From assembly GCA_037074765.1 (NCBI GenBank), contig JBAMDO010000222.1, forward strand, positions 22,460 to 86,459: a stretch of 64,000 nucleotides of DNA, in the 5' to 3' direction. Below the pieces are notes generated by a model. It was not told the origin of the DNA. It saw nothing but the letters and a program-made list of their open reading frames with translations, and searched no databases. Position numbers and translations under genes: made by a program. Positions 36,285-48,264 of this stretch are shown in pieces; position 1 is the first letter of the stretch, and every line of letters begins with the position of its first letter. The stretch comes from Mansonella perstans (taxonomy: Eukaryota; Nematoda; Chromadorea; Rhabditida; Onchocercidae).

Positions 36285-39080
36285 ACTGCTACTGCTGCTG
36301 TTGCTGTATCATTTATGGAATTGCTCGGGAAAAGTAGCTGGAGTATGGTTTGGTCTTATATTCCTTATAATCTGTTGAACGGATTACTTCTCGAACCTCT
36401 CCATTAAAAAATTGGAGAATATCGCTTCAAAGAGAATAGTCTTCTCCAATTTCTTCACACAAGTCGAAGCGGTTTTTCTATAGATTTTTACTTCGAAGTG
36501 AGCGGGATGCCTGTTGTACTTTATTAAATTTCGTTTCATTTACAACTCTACATTTTTTAAGGTTACTACGCCTCAGCAAGTATCAGTTTCCCACGATACA
36601 GTATAGATCAGATGCGTGAATTCGCATTCAAAAATAGCATTGCCACCGACTATAAACCGTCATTCTATACTCGTTGGAATCTTTCATTCAACAAAATTTT
36701 GGATGATTCTGATAATGGGTACTTTCAATCTTCTCTGTTTTGCAGTCTTTATAAACATTTTTAATATTGTAGAAACAATGGAAGGTCAATTATCGATTAC
36801 TGTAAAGACTTTCCGATTGTCACATATAGTAATAACTATGTATTGTAGTCCAATTTGCATGGATTTTCCACTGCTTTTTTATTTCGCTTACTGGTTCGGA
36901 GCGAGAAGTCAATATTTCTATATTATTAGTAACTTTTCAGATTTAATATCAGCGATAATGATGTGATCGTATTCTTGCATATTCAAAAAACAGCAGGCAC
37001 AAGCTTCGAACGGTTTCTTGTCAAACATTTAAATATTTCAACACCATGTATTTGTCATATGGGAAAGAAGCGATGCACTTGCATAGCGCCCGGTCCTAAG
37101 AAAAAGGTGTCCCTTTTTGTGGAAATATTTCCAATCATCATAAACAAATTAGGACCATCTGTTTAATATTTTGGATTTTTCATGTCTACTTCAGTTTCCA
37201 TATATATTTTAAAATACCTTTAAGATATGGTTATTTTCTCGGTATTCTACCGGTTGGATTTGTGGATTACATGCAGATTACACCGAATTGTTTGTCTCTG
37301 GTTGTGTGGATAATGCTTTGGATAAAAAAGAAGGTGTATCAAAATAGTTATTTTGAGATTTTTGATGTCATTTTTTTGAGATTTTTTCGTTAAGCTTTTG
37401 ACGATTCTTTTTTTGAAAAATATGATTGATTTGCAGGTTTTCATCGAAAAAGGCGATATTTTTATACGTCATTTTTCCGTGAACCGGTTGCACGATTTAT
37501 ATCTGAATATCGTCATGTAGAACGAGGCGCTACATGGTTAGCAGCTAGGCATATATGTAATGGTCGACCACCAACACCTGAGCAATTACCAATGTGTTTT
37601 GATCCTGAGATTGGATGGGATGGTGTGACACTAGATGAATTTCTTGCCTGTCCATACAATCTTGCTTTTAATAGGTATGTTCGTTGGGCATTTTTTTTTT
37701 TTTTTTTTTGCATAAAGTCAATACTAATGCAATAATGATGACATAATCGAGTAAGTTTCATCGCAGGACTAGTAATGATGAATTTATTGTGTTATATGTA
37801 CTCTTAGAAGGAACGGTTTTTTAATATTCGTCTTCCAGAATTGCTGAAATTGCAATGCTACTGCAAAGTCTGGTAGAGGCGAGTAAAACGGATCGGAGAC
37901 CGAAATATCACTTCAGAACTATTATGTTTATTGAATTATAAATTCCAGTAGCTATGGACTTCTAATGTTAGCGGCAACAAAAGATTATAATTACCAGTAA
38001 TTATTTGATATGCAAACATGCTAGCTAATTTCAAGATTAAAAATCATAATGAGATGATGCGAAAATATTGTTTACAAGATATGCCGTCTGTTGTGGATGG
38101 CAAATACGTTGAACAGCAAACAGTGAATTTGTGCATTTATATCTTTATGGATAACATATGTATTTTTATTTGTTATAGGCAGACTCGAATGTTGGCAGAT
38201 CTAACACTTATCAATTGTTACGACACGCGATCAACGGATGCAGCAACCAGGGATAGGATTATGTTGGAAAGTGCAAAAGTCAATCTAAAAAATTTGGCCT
38301 TTTTTGGTCTCAAAGAACATATGGCTGAAAGTCAATGGATGTTTGAGCGTCTTTTTCGCTTAAAGTTTGTTTCGGACAAAAATTAATAAGAGCATATGTT
38401 GGCAGATTTTACTTCATCACTGAAGCTTGTACAATGAAATTAATGGGCTCCATTTTATAGTTATTTTGTAAAATTTTGCTGATACAAACACTGGAAAACC
38501 CAGTCTACCTGTTTAGATGGATTCTTCAGTTTCCTGCATATTTCTTTTAGATTGGAAAGACGATTTAAAAAAAGCCCATATTACTGTACTTTATACTGAG
38601 GTATCATTCTTCATCGGAAGGTAGAAACATAGTTTTCTGTTTCAAGAATTTTGACTTCTTTTATAATTATTATCGGTCTCTTCAGATTTACAAAAAATCT
38701 TTCTGAATGGACCAAAAGCAAATCGAATAATACCGAAATAACTCCACAGCAAATGCAGTTAATTAAGGATAAGAATAATTTGGATATCATCCTATATTCA
38801 TATGCGAAAAAGCTGTTTTTGAAAAGGTTCGTGCAACTGGTTTAGTTATCGTTCTCAAATATATAGTGGGGTTTTTTATGACCTTGTTCGTCCTAAGTCT
38901 TCCCGAATTTGGGAATCGGTGTGTACATGTTTCTTTTTCAGGTTAAAACAGTTACAGTCAAACACTGATGATTATTCATTGTTTCCGCGTAGAGTGATCA
39001 ATGAAAGTTATACTGATTATAAAACATGTGTGTTAATTACTTTTATAGATTTATCCGTTGAAATGAGCCATACCTATTGA
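35958..39080 (+). CDS. hst-6: Heparan sulfate 6-O-sulfotransferase
   Basis: Eight exons, all in frame: 35958-36111, 36562-36658, 36941-37106, 37225-37333, 37437-37674, 38179-38364, 38686-38826, 38942-39080; 409 residues, the usual family length. It moves sulfate from PAPS to the 6-OH of glucosamine in heparan sulfate in the Golgi. A short basic tail and a helix at about 21-40 make a type II Golgi anchor. The 5'-phosphosulfate site is FLHIQKTAGTSF at 95-106 (K100). The CICHMGKKRCTC cysteines follow. WLFSRYSTGWICGLHADYTEL starts at 141. The 3'-phosphate site FREPVARFISEYRHV lies at 189-203, then ERGATW, CPYNLA and QTRMLADL, all family hallmarks. The PAPS loop has KTAGT where the family usually has KTGGT. 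The exon 2 donor (GTCATT) is poor but gives the expected NISDNDVIVFLHIQKT sequence. The final exon past residue 365 is less conserved, so the exact end is less certain. Confidence 0.94.
36236..36306. repeat. hst-6: GCT trinucleotide tract in hst-6 intron 1
   Basis: About 20 GCT/ACT units in the first intron. They read as an alanine run if the exon 1 frame is extended, but the GTATGT donor at 36112 and the phase of exon 2 place them in the intron. Confidence 0.85.
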
Positions 39081-39923
39081 AAATAAGAATCTGAGAGCTT
39101 AGCTTCATACTCGGTTTTATTGCAAAGATTTCAGTAATCTTTTTCTTTAGTGACTGTTTGGTTTAAATCTTAAGGAGGATGACTTGTCGATCTATTTTGC
39201 AATTGTAAAATTTGATATAATTTCCACACTAATTAAAGTTTTCATTTAGCTAGTCGAATCGATGAGGAATAATAGTTCGAGAGGAATATGGCATGTTTCT
39301 CATCATCGAATAAGATTTTCGAGAAGTAGTACAGTTCATTTGGTATTAGCTAATAGGAAGTTTAATAGGAATCAATATCATTGTTAACCCAGTTTGTTGT
39401 GAAATTTGGTTTGATAGTTCAGTTTTTCTTTGTTATTCAATTGTTTGAAAGTCTTTTTTGATATATCTCATTATCTTTCCTAAATATATATAGAAGATTG
39501 TTCATCTTTTCGTTTGCTCTTGTTAAGTAGCATGTCTTTATAGCTGTATTAAATTTCAAGGAGCAATATTTAAGATCTAATAGGATGATCTTTATGATTG
39601 GGAACACTTTCTTTTTTTTAACTTATTTTAAAGTTAGAAATAATAAGTTAGTGGATGAAATACTCGTTTTAAGAATTTGTGGTCAAATTCAATTCTTTTT
39701 TTTAAAAAACCTGTGTGTAGGGAACTGGTAAGTTTTTTAAGCTTTAAAATTGCTTTAAAAATTGTGAAATTTATCTGTTTATATTTGGTAGTGTACTTCA
39801 GAAATTACTTCTTTCACTTTCACATGCAAAATTTATTATGTACATAGAAATGTTTTTCATCCCTAATTATTATGTTTATATGTTTGGTCGTATTAAAGTA
39901 ATCTGTAATTAGTTTGACTAATA
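39081..39923. other. Spacer after hst-6
   Basis: AT-rich sequence without open frames of note; it should hold the hst-6 3' UTR and the promoter of the next gene. Confidence 0.5.
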
Positions 39924-42753
39924 ATGAAAAATCTGATCATTGTTCTTGCTGTGCTTTCCGATGAAATGATGATTATTCATATTTTTTTATATGATAAGCT
40001 TATGTCTCCTCTTTTTATGTTTGAAACCTCACATTACATACTACCAGCTGTAGACTTGATCTTTTCAATTTGCTGTAAGTTCAAAATTTTTGCATTAACT
40101 ATTTCCTGATACCAACATTAAAAAAACGGTGAATCAAATTACCTATAATATAATAAATAGGAAATTCTGAAAATTTCTGAGGAAATAGTTAATTTTTTAT
40201 TCTTTTTGCTTGTTGTTATGAATATGCAAGTTTTGAAAGTAATTCCACAAGTGATGGGTGTTTTTTCTTTTGTGAAATTTTAGAAGAAAAAATTTTCGAC
40301 CAGTAATAAATCAAGTGCCCTACTGCTTTATATTTGCATTCGTGGTGTGGTTAATGATGTAATATGTAATTTTGATTAAGCATGTTGCGTTCGGTTAGTT
40401 CTGTTAAGATATTTTCTTGATCTGATATGGTTTGTTGTATGCACTGGATAGAATTTCTAATATTTCAGTGCACTTCTGAGAATTCTGGTAAAAATAAGGA
40501 AATTGTCTTTTGTTTCTCTACTTCTAATGTGTTCATTATCGTAAGAAGGAAGGGCCGGAGGACAGAATGGAAATATGGTTAATAGTGTTTGTATTGATGA
40601 GAATTTGTTCATCATGTAGGTAAATTTGTTGCCCTATAAAAAAAAAAGTTACCCGGAATTTTTGCACTAAATTTTAGCTTGATTGGAACTACAAGGAATA
40701 TGATATTTAAATTTTGTTCATAAACTTGACTGGGAAAATTCTAAAATGGTTGAAGAATGATAAGTTGTTGTAATTCTTGGAGTAAAATATGTTGTCCAAA
40801 GACATGCTGATGTTTATCGGCTAAAGAGAATAAGAATAATAGTCTAACTGTTCTTTCTGTTAATATTAATTGTCAATCAAAGCAGCTTAAACTATGTATA
40901 GTCAATTTGACAGGTCAATACTTAAATCAGTTTCTATGAAAGCAAACAAATATGTAATTCGATTATTCATTTCTTGCTCAGAACTTTATCAGTAATGACA
41001 ATTTTGCAAAATTTCTGGAAAAGAAAGAGAGAAGTATTGAATTGTCTTGAAATGGGATGAAGTCATTTTAATTCTGGAAAGGAGTTTTCAAAATCTTGTT
41101 AAATTTATTTCGATATCTTCTAGAAAGGCAGCCTCTACATTGTTTAGCTTATCGCTTATGAATTTATTGCTTACTGAAATTGCAAAACGTTTGTGAAAGT
41201 GAAAGAAGTTAGAGGTCAGTGCAAATAATTAATAGCATTGGCCATATGTATTTAAATTTCAATTTAAACCAATGAACGGAATGTTTACGAAATTTCAATC
41301 AAAAAATTCAAATTAAATTTCTACTTGATGGATATTTTAAAAAAACTTTTATTATTAAAACAGATGATGATAGTGAGATTTACAAGTGATAAGTTTTATG
41401 TTATATATCATTTGAAAATTAATTTGAAACAAATTTAAAAGAATGCAAATCTTTTTTTAAGAATAAAAATTTAACAAATTTTTGAAATTTTATTTTCACT
41501 CTTAAAATAAGAAATGAAAAAAGACAAGGGAAGGAATGAATGATTCGAAATGGCCTTAACTTGATTTTCTTCACTGGTAATTCAATTTCATTCCATTTTT
41601 TTTTTTTTTTTTTTTTTTTTGAATTACTTGTGAATATATTTACTGCTTACTAAATTGCTAGCATTGCGAGAGAAGGAAGAAGAAGGAACAATTAATTTCT
41701 GATACATTTGAGAATTAAATTCCTGTATACTAATAGCAGTTGTTATCAGTATTGTTCAAACTAACATTAATAATATTATCATTATTATCGCTTCTATTGT
41801 TATCAATGGCACTGATAAGTTAGCACCTTATCATTTCGATGGTTATTCTCATGATTCTATTGGTAAGAACCTATATTTTAAATAGCTCATTCATAGCTCT
41901 TATCATCTCGATGATTGTTTTCGCGATTCGTGATTACCTACATTTTAAATAGCTCATCCATTCAATAAAATTTTGAGTACATTTGAGAAATTCTTTGTGA
42001 ACCTTTCAAAATGATTACCTTTTGCCCTAAGCGATGTTCTACTTCAAATTCCAGTCCTTTTATTCTTTTTTCCCTTTCGTTAATTTTAACAAAGCAAAAT
42101 CTACTCATCACTTCTCATTTATCATCCATCAGTGACCATCCAGATATTCAATATTTCATTCTGGAAATTCGGACATTTCCTTGGCGTCATATGCATTGTC
42201 ACATTGTTGTCACCCTTAGGCATGATTGGTTCATTGGTTCAAATTGTTGCATGGACACATGGAATGATTATTTTTGTTCCAGTTTTAATTTTTTCTCTTT
42301 TCTTTTATTACGTATATGAAAGGTTGAAATTCAGCAAAATTTTACCAAATTTACTTTTAGCAAAATTGTACGAGTATTAATTAGTACTTCAACAAGATCA
42401 AATGATTGTGATTTGAGGTGATGATAATGATCCATTGTCAAGTGAATGATGTGATAATGATGATGATAATTGTGGTGTTGTTGTTGATGATAGTGATGAT
42501 AATTAAAAGGAACACATATGTTTGCAGATTTGATAACTATAAGGAAAAGAGGACGAATATCGGGAAAGGAAATCCACGGAACCTCCTACTTTCCTATTAT
42601 CCACACAAATCTTTCGTGCCAAACTTTCGATTATATTTCTTTTTTTTCATTAAATCTGGACGGTGTTTACTTCCATATCCATATACACGCCTAGAATGGA
42701 CATCAGAAGTTATCGCATCAGATTGCTATCATTTGAACTTTAACACCCATTGA
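39924..42753 (+). CDS. Small multi-pass membrane protein, unrecognised
   Basis: Three exons, 39924-40074, 42133-42322 and 42528-42753, join in frame to 188 residues. Exon 2 is the best supported: 62 codons with strong hydrophobic segments, a CATCAG acceptor, and a donor whose phase fits the TTTGCAG acceptor of exon 3. Exon 1 begins at an ATG with an in-frame stop just before it and ends at a perfect GTAAGT donor in the right phase. Hydrophobic segments lie at about 2-22, 38-58, 65-90 and 94-112. A basic stretch (NYKEKRTNIGKGNPR) follows the last, and the tail is mostly polar with FFFF at 151-154. Three or four passes are likely. No family motif recognised. Exon 1 is joined across a 2.06 kb intron and could belong elsewhere. 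Confidence 0.55.
41827..41968. repeat. 72-bp tandem duplication in an intron
   Basis: Two diverged copies with period about 72: CTTATCATYTCGATG, then a GATTC-containing stretch, then TTTTAAATAGCTCAT. It lies in intron 1 of the membrane-protein gene. Confidence 0.65.
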
Positions 42754-43281
42754 TATTTTAATTACTTTATAATTAAATGTTATAACTATCAAATTTCATT
42801 TTCATCAACACAGTAATTGTTTGATTGATCTTTAAAATTCGATAGTTTAATTTTATTTCATTTTTTTTTTTTTTTTTTTTTTTAAGAATTTTTGTTTGTG
42901 AGAATATTCATTAAATAAGTGTTTTAAAGTGATTGGATTGAAATTTGAAAAAAATGAAATATTTATGTGAAATTGTATATTGTTAGGAATGCATGTTATG
43001 TAGCAAAGGATTAGAACAAATTTTTCAGCCACACTGCTGCGGACTAATTTATTAAGATTAGTTTAATTGACCAGTTAAGAATTAATATGTAAAATGTGAA
43101 CTTTTGAAAATGATTGAAAATAATTCATTGATCATTTTGCTGAAAGTTTTATGCCATCGTTTTATGATAGTTTGAAAATTTTAATTTTTTTTTTTTTTTT
43201 TTTTTTTGTGTTGAAACTAATCATTTGAAAAAACTGAAAGAGGAAGAAAGAAAGGGGAAAGAAATTGTTCTACCACATGTA
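42754..43281. other. Short spacer between two plus-strand genes
   Basis: It is 528 bp and contains two T-runs (about 42859 and 43183). At this spacing the two genes need not be an operon. Confidence 0.5.
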
Positions 43282-45451
43282 ATGATATATCGTAACGCTT
43301 TATTCTTCACCTGTTGGACAATAGCTTATGGACAACCGTTACCTGCGCCACCTGGTGTTGATGTTGGTAAATTAACTGATCAAGCACGACGATTCATCGA
43401 TCGTATGTCTTCTTTTTTTTTGCTTTAATGCTAAATCGATAACTTTTTACCCATGGGTAAATTATTTGCACAAGCTAGTGAACAAAAAGGTTAAATAATA
43501 AATTTTATCAAAATTTATTCATCAATTTTGAAGAAATGATTAAAAACTGATAGGGAAAAATTTAGTAATCAGTGATCGGATTCACTTGCTAATGATTGCT
43601 TAATTAATTCGTTTCTAATAATGCCAATTATACAGTCTCAGTTAGCTCAAGACTCACTAATTAATTAGCAGTAAAGCTATCGGTATTTTTGGTATGCATA
43701 ATTAGCACTAGTTACAATAAATTTGTTTGTAGCATTATCTTATTGCATCAGGTTCTCGAAATACTGAAAAACAAATCTACCTTTCCATTTCTACAGATAC
43801 TGAAAAGGCAATGTTAATTAATGTATCAATTAAAATTTAAAAGTTATTAATTACTATTTCATAAAATTGAACTGTGCTTTTTTTAATTGAACATTCTGAT
43901 GATAAAATGTATTCACAAAATACGCTCGAAAGTCATTTTAGTAATCAATGATTACTTGCTTGATTTATTTATGAGCTATTTGTTGATTGCTTAATTAATT
44001 CATTTCTAATAATGCCAATTATATTCTATACAAAATAGTGACAGCTAATTTTGAATTTAAAATAGGTGAAGTAAAAATTAAAATTAAAAGTGCAATAATA
44101 ATGTCGGCTTCATTTGAACTTATTGAACTTATTTATCCAAATTTAAATTGCTTAAAATTACAACTTCTATTAATTGCTTACATAATACTTCTCACTTCTC
44201 GTAATACTTAATTTAATTTATATTAGAACTAACAAATGTAACATTTTTAAATTCATCATACCTGATCAAAATTTGATAAATGAATTGAAGTAGATGGTAG
44301 GTAATTGTAATTAATAGCAATAACAGAAACGAATGCTCTTAATTAACTGAGCTCAGTAAGAATTTCTCTTTGATTATAGTTTATGGAGTGGCTGCACAGC
44401 TGATGAATTTTGGTGGTTCAATCATAAATAATGCAAGAAACGTTTACGATTCCGCTGGGTTCTTTATATTTATTTCATTATTTATAAAAATACATTTTGA
44501 ATCAAATAACAAACATAGTGCAAAATATGAATTAAAAAATGAAATTTCAATTAATTAAGCTGGAATCTAATTAATTGGGCCAAAAAAAAACTATAGTGTA
44601 TTGATTAGCATATTTTAATGATACATATATAATTTAACTTATGAAATGATAGGAGTACTTAAAGGTCAAGAAAAATGAACTTATTCTAGTCAGATTAATT
44701 TTGGATTGAATCTATCTCATAGTAGCAAAATGATAGTAGTATTTAGAAGTCAAGGAAAATTAATTTATTTTAGTCAGATCAATTTTTAGCCAAGTCATGT
44801 CATGATTCATATCTTCAGAAAGTGTATTTCATTTATTTGCCTTTCCTTCTTAGATATTCTTAGCATATATTTGGTGATAGTTACAGCTCATCAGGAAATA
44901 GTATCTCCAGTGATTTAATTCGGCCATGGTTTCGTATTGCTGGGACAAAGTCATCTGATGGATTTGGTAGTCGATCATACGGTAGCGATCACGATTACGG
45001 TATTCGTCCAACACAAAGTAATGGAATAGAAATGTTGCTGAATACTTTCTTAGGTTTGTTAATGAAAATTATACTGCTTTAATTTAACTTATCAGCCTAA
45101 GCTTAAGCCTAGGTCTAAGCTTACGCCTAATGTGACCAGTAGGAAATTTGAATTTTACAAAAAGTTTATAGTTTCATAAAAGCTTTTTGTTGCGGAATAA
45201 ATTTTATTTTGGAATTTCGTTTATTGTATATTGCAGGATCGACATTTTTTGGACAAACAACTTTACCACCACCGACAAATTTAGCTAATTTTTTTAAGCC
45301 AAACTATCATGAAAGTGAAAACTATCATTCTACAGGAGGCTCAAACATCGATCGATTGATTAATTTGCTAAGACGAAGTGGTGCTCAAAGAGCTACACCT
45401 AATCATGATAGTTCAGCAAATTTACTTCAGTCCATTTTCGGCAAACGATAA
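43282..45451 (+). CDS. Secreted protein with neuropeptide-like C-terminus
   Basis: Four exons, 43282-43402, 44380-44458, 44881-45053 and 45237-45451, join in frame to 195 residues. The N-terminus MIYRNALFFTCWTIAYG is a signal peptide; the predicted mature start QPLPAPPG is followed by VDVGKLTDQARRFID. The middle is rich in Gly, Ser and Asn. The last 28 residues read LLRR, then a 21-residue stretch from SGAQRATP to NLLQSIF, then GKR and the stop. RR is a dibasic cleavage site, and Gly-Lys-Arg at the end is the classic signal for trimming and C-terminal amidation, so an amidated 21-mer ending in SIF-amide could be released. The mature peptide has no cysteines. It does not match any neuropeptide family I know, and could instead be an ordinary secreted structural protein. 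Alternative upstream starts are possible, but 43282 gives the best signal peptide. Confidence 0.75.
44646..44815. repeat. 84-bp tandem duplication in an intron
   Basis: Copies at 44646 and 44730 share ATGATAGKAGTAYTT, AGTCAAG and TTTAGTCAGAT-like stretches. It lies between exons 2 and 3 of the neuropeptide-like gene. In intron 1 of the same gene, a further pair of AATTAATTCRTTTCTAATAA copies occurs near 43602 and 43994. Confidence 0.65.
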
Positions 45452-46850
45452 TGATCATTTACGGAATGCTTATTATTTATAGGATGATATATTATCATTG
45501 AAATATTTCATACTAGACAATTACCATCTGGAAAAGATGAAATTGCTATTACTGTATTTCAAAGTTCTACAAAAATTATCATTACTACATTAAAAGGATA
45601 ATTTTTACTAATTGATACGGGATTATTCGGGAAGAGAAGGATAAATGTTTTGTTTGATCTGTTTGATCGAACCACCTGTGGAATAGCTTATCTTTTTATA
45701 TCTAAACAAGAATTTAATGGAATTAGTTGTAGTATATTCCTAATCAAATATCACATTGATCATCAATAAACTAAAAATTTATTGATAACAATAACTTCGT
45801 TGTAATTCTGTATTGCTCATTAATACAGTACTTTATCAACGACATAATCATTACAAAGATAGCTTAGGAAAAACGAGAGATTCAGTGGCAAAAAAAGTTA
45901 CTTATATTAATGAATTATCACAAATTAATGTTAGCACGAAGATAGCAAAAAGGATTATCAATAATTGACAAAGTGACAAATATTGAAATAAGTAGCAAAG
46001 AGACAACAAGTGAAAATGAAAAATTAAAATAAGTGATTAACAAGAAGTAAGTAACAGATGAAAAAAATGAATGGCAAATAAGCAATAAGTAATAAATGGG
46101 CAGAGTAAGCAAGAAGAAATAAATGACAAGCGAGTAATTAATGACAGATAGCAAATTAAAAAATAAATGAAGGGCAAATAAGAAACAATGAATAACAAGT
46201 AAGCAAAATTTATGACAAACATTTAACAATTTGATGAAAAGCACAAAAAATACTTCTCAAAAAGAAATATGTGATAGATGTAAAGTAAGTAAAAAGTAAA
46301 AAAAATGCACTGCGAATAAACATCGATCAGTAAACAAAGCGGTAAATTAATACAATAAATAAGCTAATAAAAGAAATATTCATTGGTTCATATGCAAACA
46401 ATTTGTCTTCACTGTATAATTACTTATACAATAAGTTACTGCATGAATAACTAATTAGTTTATCTGAAATTTAAAAAAGCAAAAGAAAAAAACGAAATGC
46501 GTATTTTTCAATTTCCTTTTCCTCTTTGTTTCTTTTCTTCTCTTTTGGTTTTATCTTTCTTTTTTGCTCAGAATTTAAATTAAAAGAAATTTGTTTAAAA
46601 AAAAATAAGAAGAACAAAAAGATGTATTTTAGCCGTTACGATGAAAGATTACATTACATTTTGCTTTCTTCTCGCCAAGGTCATTAATACTATTTAAATG
46701 AACCAAAAAAGATAATTGTACAAAACTGAAAAATGTAAAAAGTCCATTGAATTTTCTTTGCACAACAACAGGTAAAAAGAAGAAAAGAAAAATTGAAAAT
46801 ATTATTTAAATATTATAAAAGAAGAAAATCAAACAAAGGCAATTTAGTAG

Positions 46851-47165
46851 TCTTATCAGTAATTTATCCATTACAACAATTATCATATGATATGATAATT
46901 TTAGTCTAACTCTAATCAGTTCGTCATTTGATATTTCTAGCTCAGTGACATTCTTTTTTCTCTCCCTGTTTTTCTCTTGTTTAAATTAATGTTTTAAATA
47001 TTAGAATGAATTTTCAGTCTTATCATTAATTTGTCCATTATGACAATTATCATATGATATGATAATTTTGATTTAACTCTAATCAATTCGTCATTTTATA
47101 TTCCTAGCTGAATGACAATGTCTTTTCTCTTGTTTAAATTAATGTTTTAAATATCAAAAATGAGT
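46851..47165. repeat. 167-bp tandem duplication with an inner palindrome
   Basis: Copies begin at 46851 and 47018 and share long near-identical stretches. Each contains ATTATCATATGATATGATAA, a nearly perfect 9-bp inverted repeat with a 3-bp spacer. Both end with TTGTTTAAATTAATGTTTTA. Confidence 0.88.
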
Positions 47166-47407
47166 TAACAATGAATGTTGGAAACAAAATTAAGTATATA
47201 AAAAAATTTTAAATTGTCAAATTTATTAAGATTTCATAAATTGCAAGTTTTCGTATGCAAGTTAAAAGTCAAGAAGATAATTTGCAAAGTGCAATGCAAT
47301 CATTCTCGAATGATTTATGAAATGTCGATCTAAATTACTGTGCTTTTCTATCCTACAAGAAACTTATTCGATAACACTTATCAGTATTAATTAATCTTAT
47401 CACTAAA

Positions 47408-47655
47408 GTTCGCCTCATGCACATTTTAACAGCAATAATTGAGTTTTTTAATTAGTGACTTTTATAATTAGATCCTCCTTTCTTTGCTAAGTAATTATCA
47501 ATTGATTTGATGAGTTTGATCATTTATCAACACGAATTCGTCTCATACACATTTTAACAGGAATAACTAAACTTTTTAATTAGTGTCTTTTATAATTATA
47601 CTTCCCCTCTTTTGCTAAGTAGTTTTCAATTAATTACTTTAATGAGTTCGGTTAT
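47408..47655. repeat. 128-bp tandem duplication
   Basis: Copies at 47408 and 47536 share TTCGYCTCATRCACATTTTA, TTTTTAATTAGTG, CTTTTATAATTA and TTTGCTAAGTA. This directly follows the 167-bp duplication, so two neighbouring blocks duplicated separately. Confidence 0.85.
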
Positions 47656-48210
47656 ATTCATCATATTTTGTAAAGTTTTGAACAGAATGCCCAGCAGTAA
47701 GGCACAATTTGAATTCTTCTAAGCTACGTTTTATAAAAACTTGAAAAGTACAATCTAATACGAATTGTCCGTCTGTGTTAATTGGCACTTTATAACCAAG
47801 TTCTTTACGCTTCAATGAATATTAAAATTCTGCGAACTGGCAGCTAATTATACTAATTACATAGTAAGTTATTATGAAAATACGAATTCCAATACTGCTC
47901 ATAAATTATCAACATCAAATGTATTTTCAATATTGCATCGCAATAAGCTAGTTTCACTTCACATTTCTAATTTTGCCAATTTTTTTTCACTAATTTATAA
48001 ATGTCGTCACTTCAGAAATGTCACAGCCAACAACTATGTTTGATGGCACAATTTTTTGCTACCGAAAATTGTCAACAATTATTGTAAATTATTGCAAAAA
48101 GTCAATGTACTAATTGCAAAATTGCTAATAGCATTTTTACACGCATGCATGCATAAATGTAAGTGTAAATTATGTGTATTTTTTGTTGTGCATTGCAAAT
48201 CTTGTGGTAT

Positions 48211-48229
48211 ATATATATATATGTGTGTA

Positions 48230-48262
<33 letters not shown>
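48211..48262. repeat. TA/TG dinucleotide microsatellite
   Basis: A TATATA run turning into a TGTGTG run. Open frames across it are not genes. Confidence 0.92.

Positions 48263-48264
<2 letters not shown>

Noticed and set aside
36236..36306. Alanine-rich segment of hst-6
   Set aside because: The GCT run follows a GTATGT donor, and the exon 1 to exon 2 join without it restores the family sequence.
42754..43281. Two-gene SL2-type operon of the membrane protein and the neuropeptide-like gene
   Set aside because: The 528-bp gap is longer than typical operon spacing and no SL2-type signal was seen.
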